Assembly: GCA_025435555.1 (NCBI GenBank)
Contig: JAIWWG010000089.1
Span: forward strand, 59,527 to 123,526
Length of the DNA stretch: 64,000 bases
Reading direction: 5' to 3'
From: Chytriomyces cf. hyalinus JEL632
Lineage: Eukaryota > Chytridiomycota > Chytridiomycetes > Chytridiales > Chytriomycetaceae
A program made the translations under genes and the position numbers. Below the pieces are notes generated by a model. It made no database searches. It was given only the letters and a program-made list of their open reading frames with translations, and had not been told where the DNA came from. This document shows, piece after piece, positions 9,955 to 20,807 of this stretch. The stretch's first letter is position 1, and every line of letters starts with the position of its first letter.

Positions 9955-11597
9955 ATGGCTCCCGAAGCAACTGTCCGTCACCGGAAGGCATCCCCCTCAA
10001 AGGCCTCCAAACCTTCAGCTGCAACCAACACCACTGCCTCTTGGGTCTCAAAACGCCACTCGAAAAGCTCATCCGCAAAACACGCACAAACCTTCCAAGC
10101 ACCGCCCTTCACCCTCAAGGAGCTTCGTGACGCTGTCCCAGCAGAGTGTTTCAAACACAACACTCTTATCTCTCTTGGATACGTTGCGTGGGACTTGGCA
10201 CTGGCTGGCTCGCTGTTTTACCTTGCTACCGGCATTGACAATGGTTGGGGTGGTCTTGTGGACGCGAGTAACCCTGTCGTCAACTTTCTGTTCTGGTGTG
10301 CGTACTGGGTTGCGCAGGGTGTTGTTTGCACTGGAATCTGGGTGATTGCCCATGGTGAGTCTCTTCTGCTGTCTTTTTAAAGAACCTTGAAGCCTTTGGG
10401 TGGTGGGTCGGTTTGGGTGAAGTGGGGATGCCTATCATGTGGGTGAAATCATGCAACTTTTGTAGTTGCTGGTTTGTGGGACCTGACACTGTGCCGAATT
10501 TTTTGAAGCCCCTCACCCCCACAACAGTTTCTCGATCGCCCCCATCGAAATCGCCAACTTTTCTTGCAGACAACTCACTATCCCTTTAATATACTCCTCC
10601 AGAGTGTGGACACGGAGGTTTCTCAGCCCACCGAAGTCTCAACCACGCCGTCGGCTGGGTCCTCCACTCTGCCCTCCTCGTCCCTTACTTTTCCTGGAAA
10701 ATCACGCACGGTATGCATCACAAGGGTTGCGGAAACATGGACAAGGATCAAGTCTTTGTTCCTCACCTCCGTTCCGACTTAGCCCCACGTGTGCGCGAAG
10801 AGCAAGTTAATGTTCCGGAGCATAGTCAGGAAGAGGAGCATGAGGGAGATATGTTTGAGAGTGCCCCGATTGTGGATTTGCTGCGTTTGTTGAGGCAGCA
10901 GTTGTTTGGGTGGCCGGCGTATATTCTTATGAATGGTGAGTTTTTGTTTGTTTTGTCATTCTGTTTGTGGTGCCGTTTCTTATCCCCCGTGTAAAAACCA
11001 GTGTCTGGCCAGCGTTTCGGCAAATGGGCTTCCCACTTCCACACCACTTCCCCAATCTTCACTCCCGACCAAGCCAACCAAGTCATTCTTTCGGATCTCG
11101 GAATCTTCATCACCCTTTCTATCCTCGGTTTCCTTGGCAGTCAGTTTGGTTTCATGGCCGTCGTCAAATACTACGTGATCCCTTACTTCTGGGTCAACCA
11201 CTGGCTCGTGATGATCACCTTCCTGCAACACACGGACGTGCGTTTGCCCCATTACCGCGGCGCTGAATGGACCTTCCTGAAGGGTGCTCTTTGCACTGTG
11301 GACCGTGACTTTGGAATCCTGAACTTTTTCTTCCACCGCATCACCGACACGCATGTTGTCCACCATTTGTTTAGCAACATGCCGTTTTACAATGCTGGCG
11401 TTGCGACGGAGGCTGTGAAGGCGAAATTGGGAGACTTTTACCTATATGACAATGAGCCGATTTTCTGGAGCTTGTGGAACAGTTACCGGTCTTGCCGATT
11501 TGTTGAGGATGAAGGTTTGTTTTTGTGTATTTTTGGTGATTAAGTTTGGGGATGCTGATCGATTCACACAGGCAATGTTCTCTTCTACAAGCGATGA
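9955..11597 (+). CDS. FAD2: delta-12 fatty acid desaturase (oleate desaturase)
   Basis: Four exons. Exon 1 (9955-10354) encodes a Ser/Lys-rich cytosolic N-terminus and the first membrane segments. The intron 10355-10602 splits the first histidine box, which reads HECGHGGFSAH after splicing. Box 2 is HGMHHKGCGNM. Box 3 is THVVHHLFSNMPFY near 11350. All eight histidines of membrane diiron desaturases are present. A short last exon, reached through a GTTTGT donor, ends in GNVLFYKR at 11597. It should convert oleoyl to linoleoyl chains in the ER membrane using cytochrome b5. The HECGH/HxxHH pattern without a fused cytochrome b5 domain favours delta-12 (or delta-15/omega-3) over front-end desaturases; delta-12 versus omega-3 cannot be settled by eye. 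Confidence 0.9.
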
Positions 11598-11890
11598 AGC
11601 TGGACACTCTTTTTTTTCTTTTGTTTTTGATATCTGAGGAGTTGACTATTGTTTCTTTTGCAAAGGGATTCCAGACGTGTGTGTTGTTGGTGTTGGCAGG
11701 GGACCACCCCATTTATGTTCTCTGTGTTTCGAACTTGTCGTTCGAGCGTGTGCTTTTGTGTGCTCACGTTGAAATGAAGACTGGTTGCTTGTTTAGCTTG
11801 TTTTCCGCGGATCAACCCGGAAGGGTGCCCGTATCCAATCCAAAGGTGCCCACTGCCCATATTTTTGATTGAAGCCAAATTCAACAAAAA

Positions 11891-12533
11891 ATGACAACAC
11901 GCCACCTGGACATCTCCACAGACCTTCTTGAGCAGATCAAGGCGTCTAAAGGTAACTAGCTGTGAATGCCATGCATACACTCCAACGCATCGGGACCCTT
12001 CTCATTCTCTCAACTCCGCAAACCAGGATCCACACCACTCCCAACCGAGATCCAGGCAAAGCTGTTCGATGCAGCCATGGAAGCAAAATCATTCTCATAC
12101 AGCCCGTACTCGAAATTCCCTGTTGGTGCTGCAGTGCTAAGCGAGTCTGGAGCAGTCTTCTTGGGATGCAATGTTGAGAATGCATCCTACGGTGGAGCCA
12201 TCTGTGGAGAAAGAACTGCGTTTGTGAAGGCTGTGAGTGAAGGAGCGAGAAAGTTTGTTGCTGTGGCGGTTGTGACGTTGAGTTTTGCAAATACCCCTCC
12301 TTTTTTTTTTTTTTTTTTTGGTTGTATTGAGCTTGTCTTTTATGTGTTTACACAGCGACCTGAAATCGTTTGCAAGTCCGTGTGGATTCTGTCGACAGTT
12401 TATGGTTGAGTTTGGGAAGGATTTGCAGGTGTATCTGTGCCAGGCTGACGGGTCGATCCAGTTCCACGTTTTGAGGGATTTGCTGCCGCATTCGTTTGGA
12501 CCAGAGGACCTTGAAACGTTTAATGCGCAGTGA
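11891..12533 (+). CDS. CDD1: cytidine deaminase (homotetrameric type)
   Basis: Three exons. Exon 1 encodes [20 protein letters not shown]. Exon 2 carries [26 protein letters not shown] and the zinc-site motif [18 protein letters not shown]. Exon 3 carries [13 protein letters not shown] and ends FNAQ at 12533. The zinc ligands are the Cys of CGE and the two Cys of PCGFC, with Glu as proton shuttle: the arrangement of the small tetrameric CDA family of pyrimidine salvage (cytidine/deoxycytidine to uridine/deoxyuridine). The second intron contains an 18-T run (about 12302-12319). The stop is only 78 bp upstream of the next gene on the same strand. Confidence 0.92.
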
Positions 12534-12611
12534 GTTCTTACAAGGGACTGTTTCTCGCGTTCTTTTTTGTTTTTGTTGAAAAGAGGGGGAGATGAATAAA
12601 AAAAAAAAACA

Positions 12612-13294
12612 ATGTTTAAAAAGTTCACTGTCAGGGACTCTGCGAGCGGCCAGTCGCTGGTCAAGTCATCGCAGCAACGGTCGATCCGGGCAAAGATTCA
12701 GGAACAGTACCCGGCATTCGGAGATGTTCTCGAGGAGCTGATTCCAAAGAAGGCGCAGATTGTAGTCATCAAAGTCAGGTGCGTGTGTTGTTGTGGGCTC
12801 GAACAGTCCCCGGGCATTGGATTGATTTCTGTCTTGCAAAAACAGCTCCGATGCTCTTAATATTGTCTCTGTAAACAACAAGATGCTCTTTTTTAACCAT
12901 TTTGACGGACCGTACCTACCAACCCTGCGACTTCTTCACCAATGTATGAGATGCCTAACGAAGACCTCGAAAACATGGCTGACACTCGAATACCTTCTCT
13001 GTCTTCAACTCAGATCCGGACATCATGCCCCGCTTCCAAGTCGACCGAGGCGCCATCAAATTCGTGATCTCCGGTGCCGACATCATGTGTCCCGGACTCA
13101 CATCAAAAGGCGGGAAACTGGACCCTGGCGTTCCAGCGCAATCTCCTGTCGCTATTTATGCAGAGGGAAAAGAACACGCACTTGCGATTGGATTCACGAA
13201 AATGTCAACGGACGATATTTTGAGGTTGAATAAGGATATTGGGGTGCAGAATATGCATGCGTTGTATGATGGGCTGTGGGTTGAGACAAAGTAG
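12612..13294 (+). CDS. TMA20: MCTS1/Tma20-like translation re-initiation factor (PUA domain)
   Basis: Three exons (intron donors GTGCGT near 12779 and GTATGA near 12944). The product starts MFKKFTVRD, has ELIPKKAQIVVIKV, then FDGPYLPTLRLLHQYPDIMPRF, and a PUA domain reading DRGAIKFVISGADIMCPGL, EGKEHALAIGF and a C-terminal NMHALYDGLWVETK. The end-to-end motif order matches human MCTS1 and yeast Tma20. With its DENR/Tma22 partner, this factor recycles 40S subunits and promotes re-initiation after short upstream ORFs. Length (~180 residues) is normal for the family. The start is fixed by the conserved MFKKF. Confidence 0.94.
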
Positions 13295-13405
13295 GTTTCA
13301 GCGAGAGGGAAGGTGTGTGCATGGGGATGTGTATTGTTATAAAATGGTCCTCCTTTTGTGGGGGGTACAGCCATCCAATCAAAAGACAGTGTTGGTTGGT
13401 TGTGA

Positions 13406-14178
13406 TTATAGTGCTGCTATTGCGGACAGAAGGAGAAGCGCCGATGCTGCCTTTCGAACGACGCTTGCTCGAGACGCAGTTACTCCCGGCGCAAACTGCG
13501 GGAGATCCATTGCAATGACATTCGCTACGCCAGTTGCTCTTGATGTTGCGAGCGCTGTCATGGTTTGAGTTGCGTTGATTGCGTTGTTTGGTGATCTGGT
13601 TGACGGATTCCTATTGAGCAATCACAACCCAGTATATGCATCACACAGTGGCACACTCACAATGAACCAAGTAATAGCGCTCCATTTGAACATTCGACAA
13701 AGTCCCATCCAACATTGTTTAGCAGACCCACGCTCAAGTCCGCCAGTGATGCGAATGCAGCATTCGAGAGGTCCAAGTCATCCTGGCAATTAACAAACAA
13801 GTATTGGCGAGTAAATGAGTATACGAAGCCTTATGAAAACTGCCAGCAAGCATCGAACTGTACCGGATGCGCATTCTCGCGCAACATGACATCCGCAACA
13901 GTCACAACAACAGAGTTTGGCCCAAACTCAATCCGAATACACTGACCACACACTCCCGAACTCTTAATAGATCCCGGGTCCGACAGAGCGTGTACAGACA
14001 TTGCTGCAAACAAGTCCTGGTTCGGTGCCGGTGGTGACTCGCCGCATGCGAGGCGGCCGACGCTTGCCCAATTGCCCGAGTCGCCGAACCAGCTCATTTG
14101 TCCGACGTGTGAGTGGGACTGGGCGTGGGTTGGCCGTGTTGTTAGCAGCATTGCTATTAGCGGTGCTGCTGCCAACAT
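13406..14178 (-). CDS. secreted expansin-like DPBB protein 1, probable GPI anchor
   Basis: Three exons. Exon 1 begins MLAAAPLIAMLLTTRPTHAQS, a good signal peptide, followed by MSWFGDSGNW and ACGES. The core has GVCGQCIRIE and VVVTVADVMLRENAHP. A GTACAG donor at about 13871 joins DDLDLSNAAFASLAD, and a GTGAGT donor near 13662 joins the tail. The Cys pairs, GQC(I/M)R and DLS motif fit a double-psi beta-barrel of the expansin/RlpA type. The C-terminus is Ser/Ala/Thr-rich and ends in a hydrophobic stretch (ALLLLSAIAAL), as expected for GPI attachment. It probably sits at the cell surface and loosens or binds wall polysaccharide; no enzymatic activity is implied. It is the first of three tandem paralogues on the same strand. 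Confidence 0.78.
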
Positions 14179-14323
14179 CTTTTTGGGATTTTTTTAATCA
14201 CTTAAATTGGTTCGATTGTGAATGCTGTGTATGCACCGACTGATACCTGCAAGTAACCAGTAGTTGTATAATGTGGTTACTGTGTCATAATGTAAGCGCG
14301 CCGTTTATTGTCTATTCAGATGC

Positions 14324-15058
14324 TCACACTAAAAGAGCCAGGACAATTGCACACAAAGACGTGCCTAGAACCATTGCAGACGATTCAAAAAGAGGCACCG
14401 TTGCTGGAACGCTCGGTTTCACGGTTGCTGTTGCTGGACTGGCAGTGGCAGCTGTCCCTGCTGCTGTTGTGGGGGACGCCGGACTAGCACTGCTCAATGA
14501 CGCGGATACTGTTGGCTCAGCAGAGTCGGACGAAGCAGTGGTAGTACCAGCAGCAGTAGTAATCGGAGACGGAGGAGTTGAAGACCCATCACACGCAATC
14601 CACTCCCACTGAATACCAGAAACTTTTCCATCAGCAACATTAGCGACAGCATCAAAAGCGCCCGTGCTCAAGTCAATATCGTTTGGCTGTGCATCCGGAT
14701 TCAACATTACATCGACAATCGTAATGATTGTAGAGCCTTTGCTGCTCGAGATGCGCATGCATTGTCCGCAGAGTCCGCTGTTGACGATGGAGGTGATGTC
14801 TGTGAGGGATTTGTCTGACACGGCGCCGTATAGGTTTGCGGAGGCTGGTGGCTAATAGAAAGAGGGGTCAGCTATAAGCAGGACACTTTTGTTAAAGATA
14901 GGTAAACTCACCACGCCGGCACCGCAAGCGGTTCCACCAATATCTTGACCGTCGAGAATGATACGACCATTGGGGCTCTGCCAAGTGTCACCGAACCAGG
15001 TGATGGTGGCAGAGGAGGATCCAGAGGGAAAAAGGGAGCCTGGGGGGGGGATGGACAT
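14324..15058 (-). CDS. expansin-like DPBB protein 2, probable GPI anchor
   Basis: Two exons joined by a GTGAGT...TATTAG intron of about 60 nt. Exon 1 encodes TITWFGDTW, ILDGQDIGGTACGAGV. Exon 2 encodes ANLYGAVSDKSLTDI, GLCGQCMRI, TIITIVDVMLNPDAQP, IDLSTGAFDAVAN, VSGIQWEWIAC, then a Ser/Thr/Ala/Pro-rich stalk and a hydrophobic GPI-type tail (VLGTSLCAIVLALLV). The fold is a double-psi beta-barrel as in its two neighbours. The only ATG found, at 15058, is followed by a C9 run and gives no signal peptide, which conflicts with the GPI-like tail. Either an upstream exon was missed or the homopolymer hides a length error. Confidence 0.72.
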
Positions 15059-15379
15059 GTGTGTACTTAAGTAGTGTTGTGTGAGTTGAACGGGGCAGTT
15101 TTATATTCCAAGTTTGAGGCGGATTTGCGATGTGAAAGGGCCAAAAATTCAATTTTAGGCAAGTCCGAAACATGGACAATTTCAGCGAAACAAAAGTTCT
15201 TCAAATGCAAGAGCACGCCACGAAGTAACAAGACATGGGGAATGACTTTGTGTTCTTCAAGTGCGCAACTTATGAAGGCACAACTGGGGAAACAGCGCTT
15301 CGGTAGAAGAAGATAAATAGAAAATTAGGGCAGACGATAAATAGAGGAGTTACATAAAAATGCAGTAGAAGAGAAGAGA
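15059..15379. other. intergenic region between expansin-like genes 2 and 3
   Basis: Contains the gene 2 promoter; a TATA-like ATATAAAAC reads on the minus strand at about 15096-15108. No clear exon with a signal peptide for gene 2 was found. Confidence 0.4.
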
Positions 15380-16029
15380 TCAGATGACGGCACACAGCAT
15401 TCCCACTGCCAGCATGGCCGAAGCTACCAGCGCTGACGCGGAGGACTTGAATACATTCAAGTCCGTTCTGACTGTGCCTGCGACTCTGGTTGCAGTGCCG
15501 GTAGCCACGACGGATGAAGAAGTTGGTACGGTTGCTGCAGGCTGCGAAGATGATACCACTTGTTGCACAGAAGAAGTCACTTGAACTGATGAAGGAGACG
15601 TCTGGATCGAGGAAGGAGCTTGCGGAGCAGCCCCGCCGCTTTGACAGTCCACGAAACTGTACTGAATCCCAGGCACGATACCTTGCGGGATATTCGCAAC
15701 GGCATCAAACGCCGCCGTAGACAAGTCCAAATCCTCAGGGTTCGCATCCTCGCGCAACATCACATCCACGACCGTGACTACGACAGAACCTTTAGATGAC
15801 TCTAGTCGGATACATGTCCCGCATTTGTTACTTTTGAGGATCGCGGATTGGTCAGAAAGGGATTTGAAGGACACTGCGGCAAACAGAGCGTCGTTGACTG
15901 GAGGCTGGAGATGGGTGTTAGCGACTTGTGGGTATTCAGTGATAAGGGAATACTCACAAAGCTGGAACTGCATGCTGTTGAAATCGAGCTCCAGTTGTCG
16001 GCAAAGTACGTGATTACTGCGGATGGCAT
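15380..16029 (-). CDS. expansin-like DPBB protein 3, probable GPI anchor
   Basis: Two exons. Exon 1, with the ATG at 16029, reads MPSAVITYFADNW and STACSSSF to a GTGAGT donor at about 15956. Exon 2 begins PPVNDALFAAVSFKSLSD and contains KCGTCIRLE, VVVTVVDVMLRED, EDLDLSTAAFDAVAN, PGIQYSFVDC, then a Ser/Thr/Val-rich stalk and hydrophobic GPI-type tail ending GMLCAVI. It aligns motif for motif with the two genes downstream. A longer continuous frame reaching 16195 exists, but it starts at a TTG and its N-terminus does not resemble the paralogues. No signal peptide is seen at 16029, so a further 5' exon may be missing. Confidence 0.7.
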
Positions 16030-16401
16030 TGCTGTGTCGTTGGTATGTTTGGAATGTTTGGAGTGGGTAAGGTTTCATAGTTGTGGCTTTGTAGTTATGT
16101 TGGTTGAGGAGAACAACGAATGAATGAATAAGTTCAAATGAATGATGCGAGTTTGTCGGCAAGCTTTCGTTATAACATTTTTGAGATGACAGCAACTGTC
16201 AAAAGAGAAAACTCATCCCAACTGTCAACTGAGGGTACCAGTACACAAGTAACAGCAACTATCGTCCAGAGTGTATACAGTGTACACAGAGTGTATTCAG
16301 TCTGACGTGCGTGATGACTAATGCTGACAAATATCAATTGCTGACAAATCTCTTTATGCGAATTGAAGGAATCCAAAACAAAAAGATGAACAAAAACAAA
16401 T
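16030..16401. other. intergenic region between expansin-like gene 3 and enkurin
   Basis: Contains the promoter side of expansin-like gene 3 and the 3' end of enkurin. Several imperfect repeats of the type gtgtatacagtgtacacagagtgtattcagt occur at about 16270-16301. No gene seen. Confidence 0.4.
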
Positions 16402-17496
16402 TCACGCGTTCTTGTAAACAGAATTAAAGTTGACCAAAATATTCGAATGCGAAAACTTTGCAATGTGCGTTTCCAGCTGCCTCAGCTGCTTCTCCATGTT
16501 CACTTTCCTGTGGATTCCGTTTCGCAAGTTTCAGAGCTCTCTTGGCTTCCCCCACCAACTAATAACAAATAACACACACTCACCTCGCAATTTTAGGCAC
16601 AGTGTCCACAGTCAAACTCAGTTTCTGATAATCGCTATTCAGCTTCTCCCAGTTCTTTTTCAATCCATCCAAAATCTTGCCACGCTCCTCCTCCGGAAGC
16701 GGAACGAGCCCTTCTTTCATCATTTGCGCTTGCTGTTTCCCTTGTGGAGACGACATGAGCGCTTCCTCCATTTCTTCCATTGAAAACTCCTTTTCTGCTT
16801 CCGATTGCCGCTTTTTGAGAATGTACGTGGGCGTTTTGCCGTAGTCTTGTTTGAAGCGGTATGCGGGCGTGTTATTTTGAGGTTTTTTGGCGGCTGCATG
16901 TGTTTGAGAGTGCAATGGGGTTGGGGGGAAGATCCAGCAGAATGCCATAAATATCAACTCTCTTACAGGAATTGATGTTCTCCAACGCATTCAGTTTGAT
17001 GAAATCTTTCTTTGATGTGTCGATAATCACTGGTTTGTCTTTGGGCACCTCCGCCTTTCGCATCACGCGTTCTGGTGTGTGTGCCTTGACTGTAGCAACA
17101 TCAACAACAACCAACAGCAACAACAAACGTTAAATCAATACAACCCAAGGCGCAGCAAAGATCAATTGTACCTTTCGGCTTCAAAGACGCCCCATCTCCC
17201 TTCTTTAGGAACCCGTCCGTGCCATTCACAAACACTTTGGCGGGACCCATACTCGCGGCCGTCTTTTGTCCGCTTACATACTCTCGACGTGCTTGATCGG
17301 CAAACTTGCTGCGGTACTGCTTCTGTTTCTCGGGTGGGATGTATTCGATCGGGATCAGGTTGTACACGGATTCGCGGAACGGGTCCGCGGGAGTTGGGTG
17401 GGACTTGATGATCTTATTGGGCTCACTGCTTGGGTTCAGGCTAGCCTGGAGTTGGTCGATCGTGGGCTGTGCGTTGTCAACGGCATTGAGGCCCAT
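16402..17496 (-). CDS. ENKUR: enkurin, axonemal/flagellar protein
   Basis: Four exons. The start at 17496 gives MGLNAVDNAQPTIDQ. Exon 1 has ESVYNLIPIEYIPPEKQKQYRSKF, the conserved N-terminal enkurin motif, and ends KPK. Exon 2 has VMRKAEVPKDKPVI and KKDFIKLNALENINS. Exon 3 starts AKKPQNN and carries the enkurin domain: YGKTPTYILKKR, PLPEEERGKILDGLKKNWEK and a long helix. A last short exon adds KVNMEKQLRQLE and HIAKFSHSNILVNF, ending at 16402. Enkurin is a microtubule inner protein of cilia/flagella doublets. Its presence supports a zoospore-forming fungus, because flagella and their genes are lost in terrestrial fungi. The N- and C-terminal conserved blocks make the assignment firm. Confidence 0.9.
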
Positions 17497-17659
17497 GTTT
17501 GCAAATCCCGACAATTCTTCCGTAGTGTTCAAAAAAATACATAACAAGGATAAACAAGTGCGCGATAATGAAAGTATTGCATTGGTTCAACTACAAAAAC
17601 CAAACAGAAACACATTGTCTCAAAATATAAACAACGAGAATATGTGCGACCCCAAATAT

Positions 17660-19179
<1,520 letters not shown>

Positions 19180-19299
19180 TTACTTCCCCACCTTCTTTCA
19201 ACACGCACGCGTTGTTTGTTCTCTGCGATGACAGGCGCGCCAGCAATATATATGCCTGTCACAGTGGCAATCAAACGTTTATTATCCCAACATAGCTGC

Positions 19300-20589
19300 T
19301 CACTTTTTGCCGCCCTTGCCAGCATCCTTCTTCTTGTATTTGGCAAACGGATCGTCCGTCTTGTTTGCCCTCCCAAGGGCATCCGCCTCCTTAATCTCCG
19401 CAATAACCTCATCCCGTTCCCTGAACGGCATCTGGAACCCACTCAATAACGCAACTGCAGCCTTCTCCGATCCCGCAGTGGTATGAATCTCCACACCAAT
19501 CTCAAACAAGTTTGGGTACAAATCAAAGTGCGGCTCAATGTCCGGGAACGCTCCGACACTGCCGACTGGGATTTTGAAACCGAGGATTCCAATGTTTTTT
19601 TTGGGTTTGCTGCAAAGCGGGCTCAGGCCGGGCCATTCTCGAAGACGCGGGAGGAGGGTTTGGGTGAGTTTGTCGAGGAATTCGTATGCTTGAGGTGGGT
19701 GAAGGGTGACTGTGGCGCCAATGGGCATGCCCACGCGAATGATTTTTGTTGCGTCTTTGATGGTTGCGTATAAGGGTTCGGCGCTGGCACCAGTGATTGC
19801 TTCGAGGGACATGAGCGCTGGGAGCAAGATTTGTCTGCGAATTCAAAAGGTATCAACATTCTCCGTTTACGACAAAGAAAGAAAGGGTTCAACATCAACA
19901 GCAAAGCAGACTGGAACTCAACTTGTTGTTCACAGCCTTCTCCTCCCAAATCTTGAGCACAATCTTTTGAATCGCGGGCAAATGATCGGCTCTCGGTGAA
20001 AAGTGCTTCTCAAACGCGCGATGCTCGTCACGTGTCACCTTCGTCCGCAGTCGATCCAGTTTCGCAAACTGCGCATCCGTGATGGAAGTATAGTCGATGA
20101 TGTTTGCGAGTCGTCGCTTATATCGACCGCTGACGGCGTTGGCGTGGTACATTCCGTACCGGGCAGCCTTCAGCGAGAGCAGGTTGGTAACGGGGCGGCC
20201 GGCTTCGAGTGGACGGGTTGGAAGCTTCGCGAGTGGTGTTTGGAACAGGGTGGCGATGGAGGTGCTGGTTTTTGTCCATGTCAATGGCGTTGCTGGTTGT
20301 CGGGGATGAATGAATTGTACCTGTTGTATGCATCAGACTTTCCTTTGCCGTCTTTCGCTTTCAGTTGCTCAACGGTAGGTGCCAACGGTGAGTTGTGGCA
20401 GTATGAGAGCACCATCAAATCGTCCACCAAGGTTGAGTAAAGGTATTCTTCCAGACGGGGCCGCGCAACGGGCGCATCGGGATCGATTCCGCTGCTTTGA
20501 AGGTAGGGAGACGGTGTAGCTGCTGCTTCTGGAGTGGTTGCCAGATGACGGCGCAGGATGTTCGCCTTTGGCAACCTTCCAGCGAACAT
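19300..20589 (-). CDS. MRPL7: mitochondrial large-subunit ribosomal protein uL5m
   Basis: Three exons. Exon 1 starts MFAGRLPKANILRRHLATTPEAAA at 20589, a mitochondrial presequence. The middle exon carries RRLANIIDYTSITDAQFAKLDRL and IQKIVLKIWEEKAVNN. The last exon has LLPALMSLEAITGASAEP, IRVGMPIGATVTLHPPQAYEFLDKL, LPRLREWPGLSP, GFKIPVGSVGAFPDIEPHFDLYP and LFEIGVEIHTTA, the bacterial-type L5 core, then a Lys-rich end with KYKKKDAGKGGKK. It belongs to the mitoribosome central protuberance and contacts mitochondrial 5S or a tRNA substitute. The matching order of L5 blocks and the N-terminal presequence support the call. Confidence 0.88.
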
Positions 20590-20807
20590 TTAAATTTGCT
20601 GTTTTTTTCTTTTTGTTTTCCCGTAAATATTTCAGCATCCAAACAACGCCCTTTCCCAGCAATGGAAGCACAGGTCAACCTTTATTGCAGTAGTTTTTAC
20701 CGCATAAATTTTAAATAATAATGGTTCGATTTATTTGAGTTTTCCCATCTATAAGCTAAGCGAAAAGTGGCGAAAGAAAAAGCGATATTGCATGGGATGA
20801 ATGAATT

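Noticed and set aside
15380-16195. Longer 271-codon frame for expansin-like gene 3
   Set aside because: It begins at TTG and its first ~85 residues do not resemble the paralogues. A GTGAGT...CTCCAG splice from an overlapping frame gives a better N-terminus.
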